Part shown: piece after piece, positions 26,383 to 34,949 of the stretch
Layout of the letters: the number at the start of each line of letters is the position of its first letter
Numbering within the stretch: position 1 is the first letter of the stretch
Source of the DNA: Acidimicrobiales bacterium
GTDB lineage: Bacteria > Actinomycetota > Acidimicrobiia > Acidimicrobiales > Aldehydirespiratoraceae
Assembly (NCBI GenBank): GCA_029246685.1
Contig: JAQWMR010000010.1
Coordinates: 496,001-560,000, forward strand
Direction of reading: 5' to 3'
Length of the DNA stretch: 64,000 bases
The notes under the pieces: generated by a model
Told to the model about the DNA's origin: nothing
Database searches by the model: none
What the model saw: the letters and a program-made list of their open reading frames with translations, nothing else
Program-made: the position numbers and the translations under genes

Positions 26383-28301
26383 TCCAGCGGGGCGCTGATC
26401 TCGAGGAGGCGCGGGCCGAATCGGCGCGCCTTGCCGGCGCCGACGCCGGGGACGGCGGCGAGCTCATCGAGCGTCGACGGGCGTTGTTCAGCGATGCGCT
26501 GCATCGCCTCGTCCGAAAGGACGGCGGTCGGTGCGACCTTGGCCTGGTTGGCTGCTTGGGCTCGCCACTCGGCGAGTGAGTCGCTGACAGGGGTGACCAG
26601 GTCGGTCAAGTCGATGTCGGGTCTGTGGTCGGTGATGTGGCTGCGGAGGACGTCGACGTCGGGTTCGATCGTGGTCCCATCGTCGTCGGTGAGGAAGGCG
26701 CCGAGCCACGGCGACGGGGCCCGCTTGTGGACCGTTGAGCCGATCGTTCGTGCGCTCGACCACGTGACGTGCAGCTCCCGCTCCGCCCTCGTCGCGGCCA
26801 CGTAGAGGAGCCGCTGTTCCTCGGCCCGGGCGGCAACGGTTCGGGCGAACGCCACGGGGACCAAGCCGTCCTCGAGGCCGACGAGGTGCACGATCGGCCA
26901 CTCGAGGCCCTTGGCCGCGTGGAACGTGGAGAGCTCCACTGCGTCGCCGGCCGCGCCGATCCGATCGTCGAAGCGCAGGGCCGAGACGAACTCGTCGACG
27001 GTGGCATCGGGTTCGAGCACGAGGTGGTCGCGGCCGAGCTGGAAGAACGCCTCAACCATGGCGGCCCGCTCCGGGTCGAGTTGCGGCCCGTCGTGGTCGG
27101 CCTCGTCGGCCATCGCCCCGGACAGAGATCCGCCTCCGGGCCATCGCTCGACGAGATCCATGATCTCGGGTCGCCGCAGCAGCGCTCCCTCGCCTCGGCT
27201 CCGGGTCGGAATCCCGGCTGCCTCGAGGGCGGCGCGGATCGCCGGCAGCTGGCCGTTGGTGCGGGCGAGAACGGCCTGGTGGAACCATGGGGCTCCGGGT
27301 TTCCGGCGAGCTCGGACGGCGCGAGCGACCGTGACCGGCTCGTCGTCGAGATCCGTCGTCGTGACCGTTGGCGGGTCGCCGCGGAACCGTGCGGCCGGCT
27401 GCGGCTCCTCGTCCAGGACCCGGCCTGCTGCGGCGAGCACCTCCGGTGTCGACCGGAAGTTCGTGCGCAGGTGGACTACCGCGACGCCTGGAAGATGCTC
27501 GTGGATGTCGTTGATGAACCGAGGATCGGCACCATTCCATCCGTAGATGGCCTGATCCGGATCACCGACGACGACGAGCGTCGACTCCGGACCACGCATC
27601 GCTTCCAGCACGGCGAACTGGAGCGGGTTGACGTCCTGGAACTCGTCGACGAAGAGGTGGCGACTGCGCCAGCGTTGGGCGTCGGCGAAGGACGTCTCGC
27701 GCTGCATGGTTGCGTGGCAGAGCGCGAGCACGTCGTCGAAGTCGATGAGGCGACGTTCTCGTTTGGCGTCCTGGTAGTCGGCATAGGCCTTCGATACGAA
27801 CGCGGCGCTCTTCGGGGGGCGGCGCCGGGCTGCATCCGATGCATCGCCGTAGGCCTCGGGAGTGACGAGCCGGGCCCGGGCCCAACCGATCTCCGCGTCC
27901 AGGTCGGCCACCGCGGCTCGGTCGAGCTTCGGATGGGCGCGGGCGAGGAAGGCCATACGGCGATCCAGGAGTGTGGGGTGACTGCGCCCGGTGTGGTCCC
28001 AGAAGCGGCGCAGAATGGCGAGCGCGGCGGCGTGGAACGTGCCCGCGGCCACCTCTTCGCGTAATCCCAGCTTTCGCGTGCGGGCGCGGAGTTCAGCAGC
28101 GGCGCGACGTGTGAACGTGAGCGCCAGAACTCGACGGGGGTCGATCCCGCCTTCGGTCGAGTGCCAGGCGATGCGACGGGTGAGTACTCGGGTCTTGCCC
28201 GATCCCGCGCCGGCGACGATGCACAAGGGATTCGCCGCGGTGGTGACGGCGTCGCGTTGTTCGTCGGTCAGCCCCTCGAGGAGGGCGTCGGCTTCGGGCA
28301 C
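26379..28301 (-). CDS. uvrD2: UvrD/Rep-type DNA helicase with HRDC domain (UvrD2-like)
   Basis: This is a 640-aa superfamily 1A helicase. Q-motif region LTDEQRDAVTT, Walker A AGAGSGKT, motif Ia ALTFTRRAA, motif II VDEFQDVNPLQ, motif III VVGDPDQAIYGWNGA, motif IV LRTNFRST and motif V/VI (STFHAAKGLEW, LLYVAATRAERELHV) are all present. The last 70 residues form an HRDC-like domain (LSDEAMQRIAEQRPSTLDELAAVPGVG). This matches mycobacterial-type UvrD2, but the four-Cys motif found before HRDC in that enzyme is absent here. It unwinds DNA 3' to 5' in repair. The GTG start is 6 bases after TAGGGT, and it is divergent from the metallopeptidase gene. Confidence 0.9.
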   Translation of the reverse strand: MPEADALLEGLTDEQRDAVTTAANPLCIVAGAGSGKTRVLTRRIAWHSTEGGIDPRRVLALTFTRRAAAELRARTRKLGLREEVAAGTFHAAALAILRRFWDHTGRSHPTLLDRRMAFLARAHPKLDRAAVADLDAEIGWARARLVTPEAYGDASDAARRRPPKSAAFVSKAYADYQDAKRERRLIDFDDVLALCHATMQRETSFADAQRWRSRHLFVDEFQDVNPLQFAVLEAMRGPESTLVVVGDPDQAIYGWNGADPRFINDIHEHLPGVAVVHLRTNFRSTPEVLAAAGRVLDEEPQPAARFRGDPPTVTTTDLDDEPVTVARAVRARRKPGAPWFHQAVLARTNGQLPAIRAALEAAGIPTRSRGEGALLRRPEIMDLVERWPGGGSLSGAMADEADHDGPQLDPERAAMVEAFFQLGRDHLVLEPDATVDEFVSALRFDDRIGAAGDAVELSTFHAAKGLEWPIVHLVGLEDGLVPVAFARTVAARAEEQRLLYVAATRAERELHVTWSSARTIGSTVHKRAPSPWLGAFLTDDDGTTIEPDVDVLRSHITDHRPDIDLTDLVTPVSDSLAEWRAQAANQAKVAPTAVLSDEAMQRIAEQRPSTLDELAAVPGVGAGKARRFGPRLLEISAPLD

Positions 28302-28307
28302 GGCCTG

Positions 28308-28332
28308 ACCCTACCGACTCGATCGCTAGGGT
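28308..28332. promoter_or_regulatory. Divergent leaderless promoters, uvrD2 and metallopeptidase
   Basis: Two copies of TAGGGT lie back to back: one on the minus strand (28308-28313), 6 bases before the uvrD2 GTG, and one on the plus strand (28327-28332), 7 bases before the GTG at 28340. The genes are separated by only 38 bases. Confidence 0.6.
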
Positions 28333-28339
28333 CTCCGAG

Positions 28340-28684
28340 GTGGAGCCGGTGAGTGTCGCCAAGTTCGAACGCCTCGTCGGCGAGGCGCTCGACGCGTTGC
28401 CAGAAGAGCTCGGTGCGCTCATGGAGAACGTGGCGATCGTGGCCGAGGACCGCCACGCCACCGAGGACCTGCTCGGGCTCTACGAAGGCATCCCGCTGAC
28501 GGAGCGCGACGACTACGGCGGGCTCGTCATGCCGGACGTCATCTCGCTCTACCGGCTCCCGCTGTGCGAGATGTGCCGAGACGAGGGCGAACTCGTCGAG
28601 GAGATCGCCGTGACTGTCGTCCACGAGATCGCCCACCACTTCGGAATCGACGACGAGTCCCTCCACGCCTGGGGATGGGGCTAG
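28340..28684 (+). CDS. Small zincin-like metallopeptidase (DUF1025/minimal MMP type)
   Basis: The 114-aa product has HExxH as VHEIAHHFGID near residues 93-103, with the third zinc ligand provided by the downstream His/Asp. The region before it, YEGIPLTERDDY...PDVISLYRLPL, is characteristic of the metallopeptidase family PF06262 (DUF1025), small cytoplasmic proteins of the minimal-zincin fold. Substrates are unknown. GTG 28340 is the leaderless start. A PH-domain gene follows 14 bases downstream with its own TAACCT element. Confidence 0.87.
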   Translation: MEPVSVAKFERLVGEALDALPEELGALMENVAIVAEDRHATEDLLGLYEGIPLTERDDYGGLVMPDVISLYRLPLCEMCRDEGELVEEIAVTVVHEIAHHFGIDDESLHAWGWG

Positions 28685-28698
28685 CTAACCTGCCAGCC

Positions 28699-29331
28699 AT
28701 GCCGTTCCCGCCTCGTCTGTTGACCGACGATGAAGACCTCGTCCTCGATCTCCGGCCGCACTGGTGGTACCTCGCACCGTCCGGCGCGCTGCTTGCCGTG
28801 GCGGTGCTGTTCGGGCTCGTCGCGCTGATCAAGGACTGGGCGAACTGGTTGTCGGTTCCGGTCGGGATCTGGGTCCTTCTTGCGCTCGGCTGGTTCGCCA
28901 TCACCTACATGCGCTGGACGACGACGAACTTCGTGGTGACCAGCGAGCGGGTGATCTCCCGCACCGGTGTGGTCTCCAAACAGGGCATCGAGATTCCGCT
29001 CGACCGCATCAACACGGTCTTCTTCCACCAGTCGTTGTTCGAGCGGATCATCGGTGCCGGCGATCTCGGGATCGAGTCAGCAGGTGAGGGCGGCCGCCAG
29101 ACGTTCACCGACATCCGAAGGCCGAACCTGGTGCAGAACGAGATCTACCGGCAGGTCGAAGGGCTCGAGAACCGCAAGCTGGACCGGCTCGGACAAGCGG
29201 CCTCGGGCGGCGCGTCCGCGCCGGACTCCATCCCCGAGCAGATCGAGAAGCTCGACCAGCTCCGTCGTCAGGGAGTCGTCACCGACGAGGAGTTCGAGCG
29301 CAAGAAGCGCGAACTCCTCGATCGCATGTGA
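28699..29331 (+). CDS. Membrane PH-domain (bPH2/YdbT-like) protein with SHOCT tail
   Basis: The 210-aa protein has two adjacent membrane segments (about residues 27-45 and 52-72), then a bacterial PH domain (about 75-150; TTNFVVTSERVISRTGV and IPLDRINTVFFHQSLFERIIG). It ends with a SHOCT motif (IEKLDQLRRQGVVTDEEFERKKRELL), a short oligomerisation module found at C-termini. The frame is open upstream through the metallopeptidase gene, but ATG 28699 fits the family N-terminus and lies 7 bases after TAACCT. Its stop overlaps the ATG of the next gene (TGATG), indicating coupling. The role is not defined; membrane stress or lipid domain organisation is possible. Confidence 0.85.
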   Translation: MPFPPRLLTDDEDLVLDLRPHWWYLAPSGALLAVAVLFGLVALIKDWANWLSVPVGIWVLLALGWFAITYMRWTTTNFVVTSERVISRTGVVSKQGIEIPLDRINTVFFHQSLFERIIGAGDLGIESAGEGGRQTFTDIRRPNLVQNEIYRQVEGLENRKLDRLGQAASGGASAPDSIPEQIEKLDQLRRQGVVTDEEFERKKRELLDRM

Positions 29332-29756
29332 TGGCGATCGTCGATCGCTCGTTCGCCGAGCTGACCGCCGGCGAGTTCCATGACTTGGTTCGACTGCGGG
29401 TCGACGTGTTCGTCGTCGAGCAGGCGTGCGCCTACCAGGAGCTCGACGGACGCGACACCGAGCCGGCCACCCGGCACGTGTGGCTGAACGACGAGCTGGG
29501 AGTCTCCGCGTACCTGCGGGTGTTGGGCGACGGTGACACTCGTCGGATCGGGCGGGTGGTCACCCGCGCCGACGCCCGGGGCGATGGGCTGGCCGGTGAC
29601 CTGGTCGATCACGTCGTCGCGGCTACGACCGGACCCTGGGTGCTCGACGCACAGTCGCATCTCCAGGCCTGGTACGAGGCCCGTGGCTTCGTCGTGACCG
29701 GCCCCGAGTTCATCGAGGACGGCATCCCCCACGTCCCCATGCGCCGCGAGCCCTGA
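29331..29756 (+). CDS. GNAT acetyltransferase, ElaA-type
   Basis: The 141-aa product follows the ElaA branch of GNAT proteins: an N-terminal LVRLRVDVFVVEQACAYQELDGRD stretch, central beta strand AYLRVL, the acetyl-CoA loop as RIGRVVTRADARGDGLAGDLV, then LDAQSHLQAWYEARGFV and a C-terminal DGIPHVPM. All are standard for the family. Substrates of ElaA proteins are not established. ATG 29331 overlaps the stop of the PH-domain gene; a GTG one codon earlier (29328) is possible. It is convergent with the thiamine ATPase gene, 23 bases away. Confidence 0.88.
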   Translation: MAIVDRSFAELTAGEFHDLVRLRVDVFVVEQACAYQELDGRDTEPATRHVWLNDELGVSAYLRVLGDGDTRRIGRVVTRADARGDGLAGDLVDHVVAATTGPWVLDAQSHLQAWYEARGFVVTGPEFIEDGIPHVPMRREP

Positions 29757-29779
29757 CCCCGCTGCACTTTTGGCGACGG

Positions 29780-30724
29780 CTAGTCGGGTTCGATCGGGGC
29801 GACTCGCGTGGGGTCGATGCGGACCGAGATCGTCTCGCCCGGCATCGACGGCTGGTCGAGGTTGAAGGCGAGGAGCCCGAGGTCGGTTAGAATCGCCACA
29901 TCATGGTGGTCGCCGCGGAACCGGCTCGACTCGACCACGCCCCGCAGCTGACCGGCGGGATCCATCGTCGCAGCGTCTCGTCGAATCACGCGGCGGTCCC
30001 TGCCGGCGCCGACGACGTTCGTGTGGCCGAGAAACCGGGCGACCGCTTCGGTGCGAGGGTCGGCGTACAGCTGGTGGGGCGTGTCGATTCGTAGGAGGTG
30101 CCCTGCGTCCATGACGGCGATTCGGTCGGCAAGTGCGAACGCCTCCTCGTGGTCGTGGGTGACGTGGACGGCGGCCGCGCCTGCGGCGTCGAGCACGCCG
30201 GGGAGATCGTCGACGAGGCGGTCCCGCAACGACCGGTCCAGCGCCGCCAACGGTTCGTCGAGCAGCACCAGTCGGGGCGCCGGCGCGAGCGCCCGGGCCA
30301 GCGCGACTCGCTGCGCCTCGCCACCGGAGAGTGTTGCTGGGTCACGATCGACGAACCCGGCGAGCCCGACGAGATCAAGCAGCTCGCTGACGCGGTCACG
30401 GCGGCGATGGACGGGCCAGCGCTGCATCCGCATGCCGAAGTCCACGTTCTCGCCCACGGTTCGGTGCGGGAACAGCGTCGGATCCTGGAAGACCATGCCG
30501 ACGCCGCGCTCGTGTGGCGGGATCGTTGTGGCATCAGCGCCATCGAACGTCAGTGCACCGTCGTCGAACGGCTGGAGACCGGCGATCACTCGCAGGAGCG
30601 TGGACTTGCCGCAGCCGCTGGGACCGAGGACGACGACGGTTTCGCGCTCGCCGATGTCGAGCGACACCGAGTCGAGGGCGGTGGTGACGCCGAAGTACAC
30701 CGTGGCGTCCTGCAGGGACCACAT
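29780..30724 (-). CDS. thiQ: Thiamine-type ABC transporter ATPase
   Basis: The 314-aa ATPase has Walker A GPSGCGKS (residues 34-41), Q-loop VFQDPTLFPH, signature LSGGEAQRVALARAL, Walker B LVLLDEPLAALD and the switch His in HVTHDHEE. After residue 230 comes a TOBE-like regulatory domain (TNVVGAGRDRRV and ISVRIDPTRV), longer than in E. coli ThiQ and resembling iron/thiamine importers of the PotA/FbpC type. It is the third gene of a thiB-thiP-thiQ operon under a TPP riboswitch. It starts directly after the permease stop, so it should power uptake of thiamine, its phosphate or a related precursor. Confidence 0.9.
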   Translation of the reverse strand: MWSLQDATVYFGVTTALDSVSLDIGERETVVVLGPSGCGKSTLLRVIAGLQPFDDGALTFDGADATTIPPHERGVGMVFQDPTLFPHRTVGENVDFGMRMQRWPVHRRRDRVSELLDLVGLAGFVDRDPATLSGGEAQRVALARALAPAPRLVLLDEPLAALDRSLRDRLVDDLPGVLDAAGAAAVHVTHDHEEAFALADRIAVMDAGHLLRIDTPHQLYADPRTEAVARFLGHTNVVGAGRDRRVIRRDAATMDPAGQLRGVVESSRFRGDHHDVAILTDLGLLAFNLDQPSMPGETISVRIDPTRVAPIEPD

Positions 30725-32344
30725 CTAGAACGTGCCTTCCTCGGTCGACCGGGAAGATTCGATCACGATGACAGCAACCGCGACCAGGCCCATCATCACG
30801 ACAGCGAGGGCCATCGCCTGGCCTCGGAGCACGTCGCCGGGCGTCGCTAGGAGGCGGAACAGCGCTCGGGGCGCGGTGAGGGTCTCGGGTCGGCGGGGGA
30901 TGAAGGACGTGGCTCCGAACTCGCCCACGGACACGGCAAACGCGAACGCGGTGCCGACGACGAGGCCACGATGGGCAATGGGCAGATCGATCTCGCGGCG
31001 CACTCTCCCCGGACTCGCGCCGAGGGTGGCCGCCGCTTCTCGAAGAGCCGGATCGATGCGGCGCAGGACCGGCACCATCGTCCGAACGACGAACGGGATG
31101 CCCACCAGGCTGTGTGCGACCGGCACGATCCACCACGAGGTCCGAAAGTCCAGCGGTGGTTCGTCGAGGGCGATCAGGATGCCGAACCCGATCGTCACCG
31201 CGCTGGTGCCCAGCGGGATGGTGAGGCCGAGATCGAAGATGTGACGAAGCCATCGTCGCCCGTGCACGACCACCAGGGCGGCGAGCGTGCCGACCACCAC
31301 GGCGATCACCATGGCGATCGACGCGTACACGATCGTGTTGCGGATGGCCGTGGTTGCGGGCGCGGGAAGCTGCGTCACCCGAGTGCCGAGGGCGCGGTAG
31401 TGATCGAGGCCATAGCCCGAACCCGTGGCGAAGGAGCGCTCCACCACGATGCCGATCGGGAGCCCGAGCAGGACGCCGACGCCGGCGCCGTTCAGCAGCC
31501 GCGCTCGGACACTGCTCGGCGGAGCCGGATGGGAGCGTTTCGATGTGAGCGGCCGGCGTCGCTCGAGGAAGGTGGTGAGCGCGACGAGCAGGAGGACCGC
31601 CACGAGCTGAATGACGGCAACCGCGGCAGCTGCGGTGAAGTCGGTCCGGGTGACCGCGTAGCGATGGATCTCCGTCTCGATCGTCGCTTGGCGGGGCCCA
31701 CCGAGCACGAGGATCACACCGAACGACGTGAAGGAGAAGAGGTAGACGATCGCCGCAGCCGACGCGATGGCCGGGCGGAGGCGGGGGAGTGTCACCTCGG
31801 TGAAGACCCGCCATCGTGGGGCCCCGAGCACTTGCGCCTGCTCCTCGAGACGATGATCGAGCCCAGCCCAGTACGAGCCGACGGTGCGCACGACGATGGC
31901 GTAGTTGAAGAAGACGTGAGCCAGCAGGATCGCCCAGACCGTGTGGCGCAGCCGAACGGTCCCGTCATCGAGCCCGAAGCGGGTGAACAGCTCGGCGAAC
32001 GCGCCGGCGACGAGAACGGTCGGCATCACGAACGGGATGGTGACGAGTGCCCGCAGCCAGCGCCGCACCCGTGGTGTGGCCCGGGCGACGACGGCCGCAC
32101 CGGGGAGCGCGATGGCCACCGTCAAAAACGTTGAGACGGCCGCCTGCCGGATGGTGAACCAGATCGCGTCGCGGGTGCGGCTCGTGTTCCACACGTCCGC
32201 AAGTGGCGCGAGACCTTCACCGCCCAGCCCGCGCCACACGACGGTGACCACGGGATAGGCGAAGAAGAGCGCGACAAAGGCAGCGGGGACGATCGCCGCC
32301 GCGGCGATCAGCCGAGAACGATCTCGACCCACCGGTCGGTCCAC
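30725..32344 (-). CDS. thiP: Thiamine-type ABC transporter permease (fused double permease)
   Basis: The 539-aa protein has about twelve membrane helices in two homologous halves, each with an EAA-type cytoplasmic loop: LEEQAQVLGAPRWRVFTEVTLPRLRPA (first half) and LREAAATLGASPGRVRREIDLPIAHRG (second half). This double layout is that of ThiP and FbpB. The GTG at 32344 lies inside the end of the substrate-binding-protein gene (37-base overlap), and GTG 32332 is an alternative. Overlap with its neighbours implies tight translational coupling. It forms the membrane channel that couples to ThiQ. Confidence 0.9.
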   Translation of the reverse strand: MDRPVGRDRSRLIAAAAIVPAAFVALFFAYPVVTVVWRGLGGEGLAPLADVWNTSRTRDAIWFTIRQAAVSTFLTVAIALPGAAVVARATPRVRRWLRALVTIPFVMPTVLVAGAFAELFTRFGLDDGTVRLRHTVWAILLAHVFFNYAIVVRTVGSYWAGLDHRLEEQAQVLGAPRWRVFTEVTLPRLRPAIASAAAIVYLFSFTSFGVILVLGGPRQATIETEIHRYAVTRTDFTAAAAVAVIQLVAVLLLVALTTFLERRRPLTSKRSHPAPPSSVRARLLNGAGVGVLLGLPIGIVVERSFATGSGYGLDHYRALGTRVTQLPAPATTAIRNTIVYASIAMVIAVVVGTLAALVVVHGRRWLRHIFDLGLTIPLGTSAVTIGFGILIALDEPPLDFRTSWWIVPVAHSLVGIPFVVRTMVPVLRRIDPALREAAATLGASPGRVRREIDLPIAHRGLVVGTAFAFAVSVGEFGATSFIPRRPETLTAPRALFRLLATPGDVLRGQAMALAVVMMGLVAVAVIVIESSRSTEEGTF

Positions 32345-33393
32345 GCGTCACGGTTGGCCTCGATCTCGGCCGGATCGAGGATGTGGGGGTCGTCGCTCAG
32401 TAGCGCATGGTCGACGAACTCCTGGGGCAGCGTCGCGTCGTCCGACACCGGGAAGACGAACATGCTCAATGGCACGTCGTCCTGGAATGCGGGCGTGAGC
32501 AGGAAGTCGATCACGGCGGCTGCCGCCTCGGGATGGTCTGTCCCCGCGAGCACCCCGGCGAACTCGATCTGGCGGAAGCAGGAGTCGAGCAGCACGCCCG
32601 TCGGCGGGGTGTCGACCGGCGGGTCGGCGAAGATCACTTCGGCGGGCGGGCTCGACGCGTAGCTGACCACCAGTGAGCGGTCGCCGCCGCCGGCCTTGAA
32701 CTCGCCGTAGTAGGCGTCTTCCCAGCCGGCCGTGACGCTGACGTCGTTGGCCCTCAGGTCGGTCCAGAACTGCTCCCAGTCGTCGGTTCCCGCGATCGTG
32801 GCGAGGAGGAACGCAAGGCCCGGCGACGAGGTCTCGGGGCTCTGGACCACGAGGTCACCCGCGAAGCGCGGGTCGGTCAGGTCCTCGATCGTCTCGGGGG
32901 CGGGCACTCCCTCGGGTAGTGCATCGATCCAGTAGTTGACGCACACGTCGCCGAACACGATCGGGGTGACGCGATGCTCGGCGTCGAGTTCGAAGTGGTC
33001 GGGGACGACGTCGAGGCTCGGCGACTCGTATGCCTCGAAGATCTCGCCGTCGAGGGCTCGCTGTAGGAACGTGTTGTCGACGCCGTACATCACGTCGCCG
33101 AGTGGGTTTCCCGCGGTGAGGATGGCCTCGCTGACCATCTGGCCGGTATCGCCGGCATTGAGGACCACGACGGTGATGCCGGTGTCCGAGGCGAAGTCGT
33201 CGAGGATGCTCTGTTTCATCGCGAACGAGTCGTGGGTCAGCAGCGTGATGTTGACCGGTTCCGGCGACGGCTCGAGGTCGTCGGCAGTGGTCGTCGTGGT
33301 CGACTCATCGCTCGACTCGGTGTCGTCGCTGCACGCGGCGGCAACGAGCCCGAGGCTCAAGACGAGAGCGATCAGGTGGGTAGCGTGCTTCAT
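32308..33393 (-). CDS. thiB: Thiamine-type substrate-binding lipoprotein
   Basis: The 361-aa protein has a lipoprotein signal (HLIALVLSLGLVAAAC), a Ser/Thr-rich linker, and a periplasmic-binding-protein fold matching the ThiB/TbpA group: VNITLLTHDSFAMKQSIL, NAGDTGQMVSEAIL, GDVMYGVDNTFLQRAL, SPETSSPGLAFLLA and GWEDAYYGEF. In this organism without an outer membrane it would be tethered to the cell surface, capture the ligand and deliver it to ThiP. A TPP riboswitch in its leader confirms a thiamine-related ligand (thiamine, TMP/TPP or a pyrimidine precursor). It is first in the operon. Confidence 0.92.
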   Translation of the reverse strand: MKHATHLIALVLSLGLVAAACSDDTESSDESTTTTTADDLEPSPEPVNITLLTHDSFAMKQSILDDFASDTGITVVVLNAGDTGQMVSEAILTAGNPLGDVMYGVDNTFLQRALDGEIFEAYESPSLDVVPDHFELDAEHRVTPIVFGDVCVNYWIDALPEGVPAPETIEDLTDPRFAGDLVVQSPETSSPGLAFLLATIAGTDDWEQFWTDLRANDVSVTAGWEDAYYGEFKAGGGDRSLVVSYASSPPAEVIFADPPVDTPPTGVLLDSCFRQIEFAGVLAGTDHPEAAAAVIDFLLTPAFQDDVPLSMFVFPVSDDATLPQEFVDHALLSDDPHILDPAEIEANRDAWTDRWVEIVLG

Positions 33394-33397
33394 GCTT

Positions 33398-33487
33398 CCT
33401 CCGCTGGCATTACCCAGATCAGGTTCAGGCGGGTCGCCGACGCATGAAGTCGACCTCTCAGCCCGGCTGTCCCGAGCTCCCCGGATT
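33398..33487 (-). promoter_or_regulatory. TPP riboswitch (THI element)
   Basis: Read on the minus strand, the leader contains the conserved CTGAGA (33455-33460) of the pyrimidine-sensing helix and, further on, the near-invariant CCTGATCTGGGTAATGCCAG block and the closing GCGGAGGA just before the thiB ATG at 33393. These are the two signature cores of the TPP riboswitch. The element ends only a few bases before the start codon, with P1 closing over the Shine-Dalgarno GGAGG. Regulation by sequestering the ribosome binding site when TPP is bound is therefore likely; no separate terminator hairpin is seen. Confidence 0.95.
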
Positions 33488-33535
33488 CGGTTGTCGGTTC
33501 ACTCTATGCCGCCGCGACAGCCGTAGCCTCCCGGA

Positions 33536-34375
33536 ATGACCGCCCTGCTCGCGCTCGCCTCCGCGCTCATCATCGGCGGTTCGGACTTCAGCGGCGGGGT
33601 GGCGACCAAGGGCGACAGCACGTTCCGGGTGACCGCGGTGGCGCAGATCTCCGGCGGTCTCGTCGCCATCGTGCTCGTGTTGGTTGTCGGGTGGGACCAC
33701 GTGCGCACGGCTGATCTCGTCGGTGGCGCGATTGCGGGCGCCTCGGGCACGTTCTCGTTCATCTGCTTCTACCGGGCCTTGTCGACCGGGGTGATGAGCA
33801 TCGTCGCGCCGACGACCGCGGTGGTCGGGGCGACGATCCCCGCCCTTGTCGGCATTGCTCGAGGAGACGACCTCGGTGGCTACACGATCGTCGGCCTGGT
33901 GGTCGCCGTGTTCGCAATCGTGCTCGTGACTCGAGAGCCCACGGTCGACGCGGCCGCGTCCACACCACGTTCGGCGATCCTGCTCGCTGTCGTCGCAGGG
34001 GTCGGATTCTCGGTCTTCTTCATCGCGTTGGAAGCCACCGAGACCGAGTCCGGCATGTGGCCGCTCGTGGTAGCCCGCGTGGTCTCGGTCCCGGTCGTCT
34101 GCCTGATCGCCTGGCGGATCACCGGCCGGGTGGTGCCCGCGAACCGTCGCAGTCTGACGCTCGCCATCTACACCGGGCTGACGGAGATGCTCGCCAACGC
34201 CCTGCTGCTCGTCGCCCTTCGGCGCGACGAGCTGGCCATCGCCTCGGTCTTCGGTTCGCTGTACCCCGTCAGCACGGTGCTGCTCGCCTGGCTGATCCTC
34301 CGCGAACGCCTGACCCGCATGCAGCTGATTGGCGTCGCGTCGGCCCTCAGCGCCGTCGCCCTGGTCGCCATCTGA
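33536..34375 (+). CDS. EamA/DMT-superfamily transporter
   Basis: The 279-aa protein has ten hydrophobic segments in two EamA repeats: an N-terminal half with FICFYRALSTGVMSIVAPTTAVVGATIPAL, and a C-terminal half with RRDELAIASVFGSLYPVSTVLLAWLILRERL. This is the pattern of drug/metabolite exporters and nucleotide-sugar or amino-acid exporters of the DMT superfamily; the substrate is unknown. ATG 33536 is six bases after TAGCCT (33524-33529). It is divergent from the thi operon; its stop codon overlaps the first base of a 12-bp palindrome. Confidence 0.88.
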   Translation: MTALLALASALIIGGSDFSGGVATKGDSTFRVTAVAQISGGLVAIVLVLVVGWDHVRTADLVGGAIAGASGTFSFICFYRALSTGVMSIVAPTTAVVGATIPALVGIARGDDLGGYTIVGLVVAVFAIVLVTREPTVDAAASTPRSAILLAVVAGVGFSVFFIALEATETESGMWPLVVARVVSVPVVCLIAWRITGRVVPANRRSLTLAIYTGLTEMLANALLLVALRRDELAIASVFGSLYPVSTVLLAWLILRERLTRMQLIGVASALSAVALVAI

Positions 34376-34407
34376 GTTGACACAAGGGTCAGGCTCTTGT
34401 GTCAACT
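34375..34407. terminator. Bidirectional palindromic terminator
   Basis: Arms AGTTGACACAAG (34375-34386) and CTTGTGTCAACT (34396-34407) are perfectly complementary over 12 bp, with a 9-base loop GGTCAGGCT. It lies between convergent genes: the EamA stop ends in the first base, and the ferric-reductase-like stop (34389-34391) is inside the loop. There is no long T-run, so it may work as a strong hairpin or with Rho. Confidence 0.7.
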
Positions 34408-34949
34408 AGGATTGGCCGGCGGCCGTAGCGGACCCGCAGGGCGAGGATGACGACGATCTCGGCCGTGAGGACGAGGCCGACGACGATCACGATCGGGTTA
34501 TTCACGTCGGTGCCCATCAGCCAGCCGTGGAGACCGGCGAGCACGAGCAGCGGCGCACTGAGCATGTGCAGGTAGCGCCACAGCCGTGGGTCGAGTCGGC
34601 GACGCAGCCACGACGATCCTTGGATGAGAACGAGTAGCCAGAACGAGATCACCCCGAGGCGCACCGCCAGAGTGTCGGCGTCGCTCACGAACGGGATGAG
34701 GATCTCCGCGATCGTGTAGTCGACGAAGTCGTCCACGTAGATCGCTGCGACGTGCACGACCGTCAGGAGGATCGTGAGGTTGCCGAGGTGGCGGTGGAGG
34801 TCGAGTAGCCACGCGGGCGAGGGTCGCCGCTCGAGCAGGCGGCTGGTGAGGAGGAGTCCCCAGATTGTCGCGACGGCGAGCAGCGCCCAGCTCACCAGGC
34901 CGGTGGTGCGGGTGACGTACCAGGTGAACTCGTCGGTCACAGCGCCCAT
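34389..34949 (-). CDS. Ferric-reductase-like transmembrane heme protein
   Basis: The 186-aa protein has six predicted helices and matches the Ferric_reduct/MsrQ-type transmembrane domain. Paired His residues for two b-hemes are visible: LDLHRHLGNLTILLTVVHV in one pair of helices and RYLHMLSAPLLVLAGLHGW in the next. It would carry electrons across the membrane. It is the last gene of a three-gene operon after apbE and a small anchored protein; ATG 34949 overlaps the end of apbE by 13 bases. The association with ApbE points to electron delivery to a covalently flavinylated extracytoplasmic partner. Confidence 0.87.
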   Translation of the reverse strand: MGAVTDEFTWYVTRTTGLVSWALLAVATIWGLLLTSRLLERRPSPAWLLDLHRHLGNLTILLTVVHVAAIYVDDFVDYTIAEILIPFVSDADTLAVRLGVISFWLLVLIQGSSWLRRRLDPRLWRYLHMLSAPLLVLAGLHGWLMGTDVNNPIVIVVGLVLTAEIVVILALRVRYGRRPILVDTRA

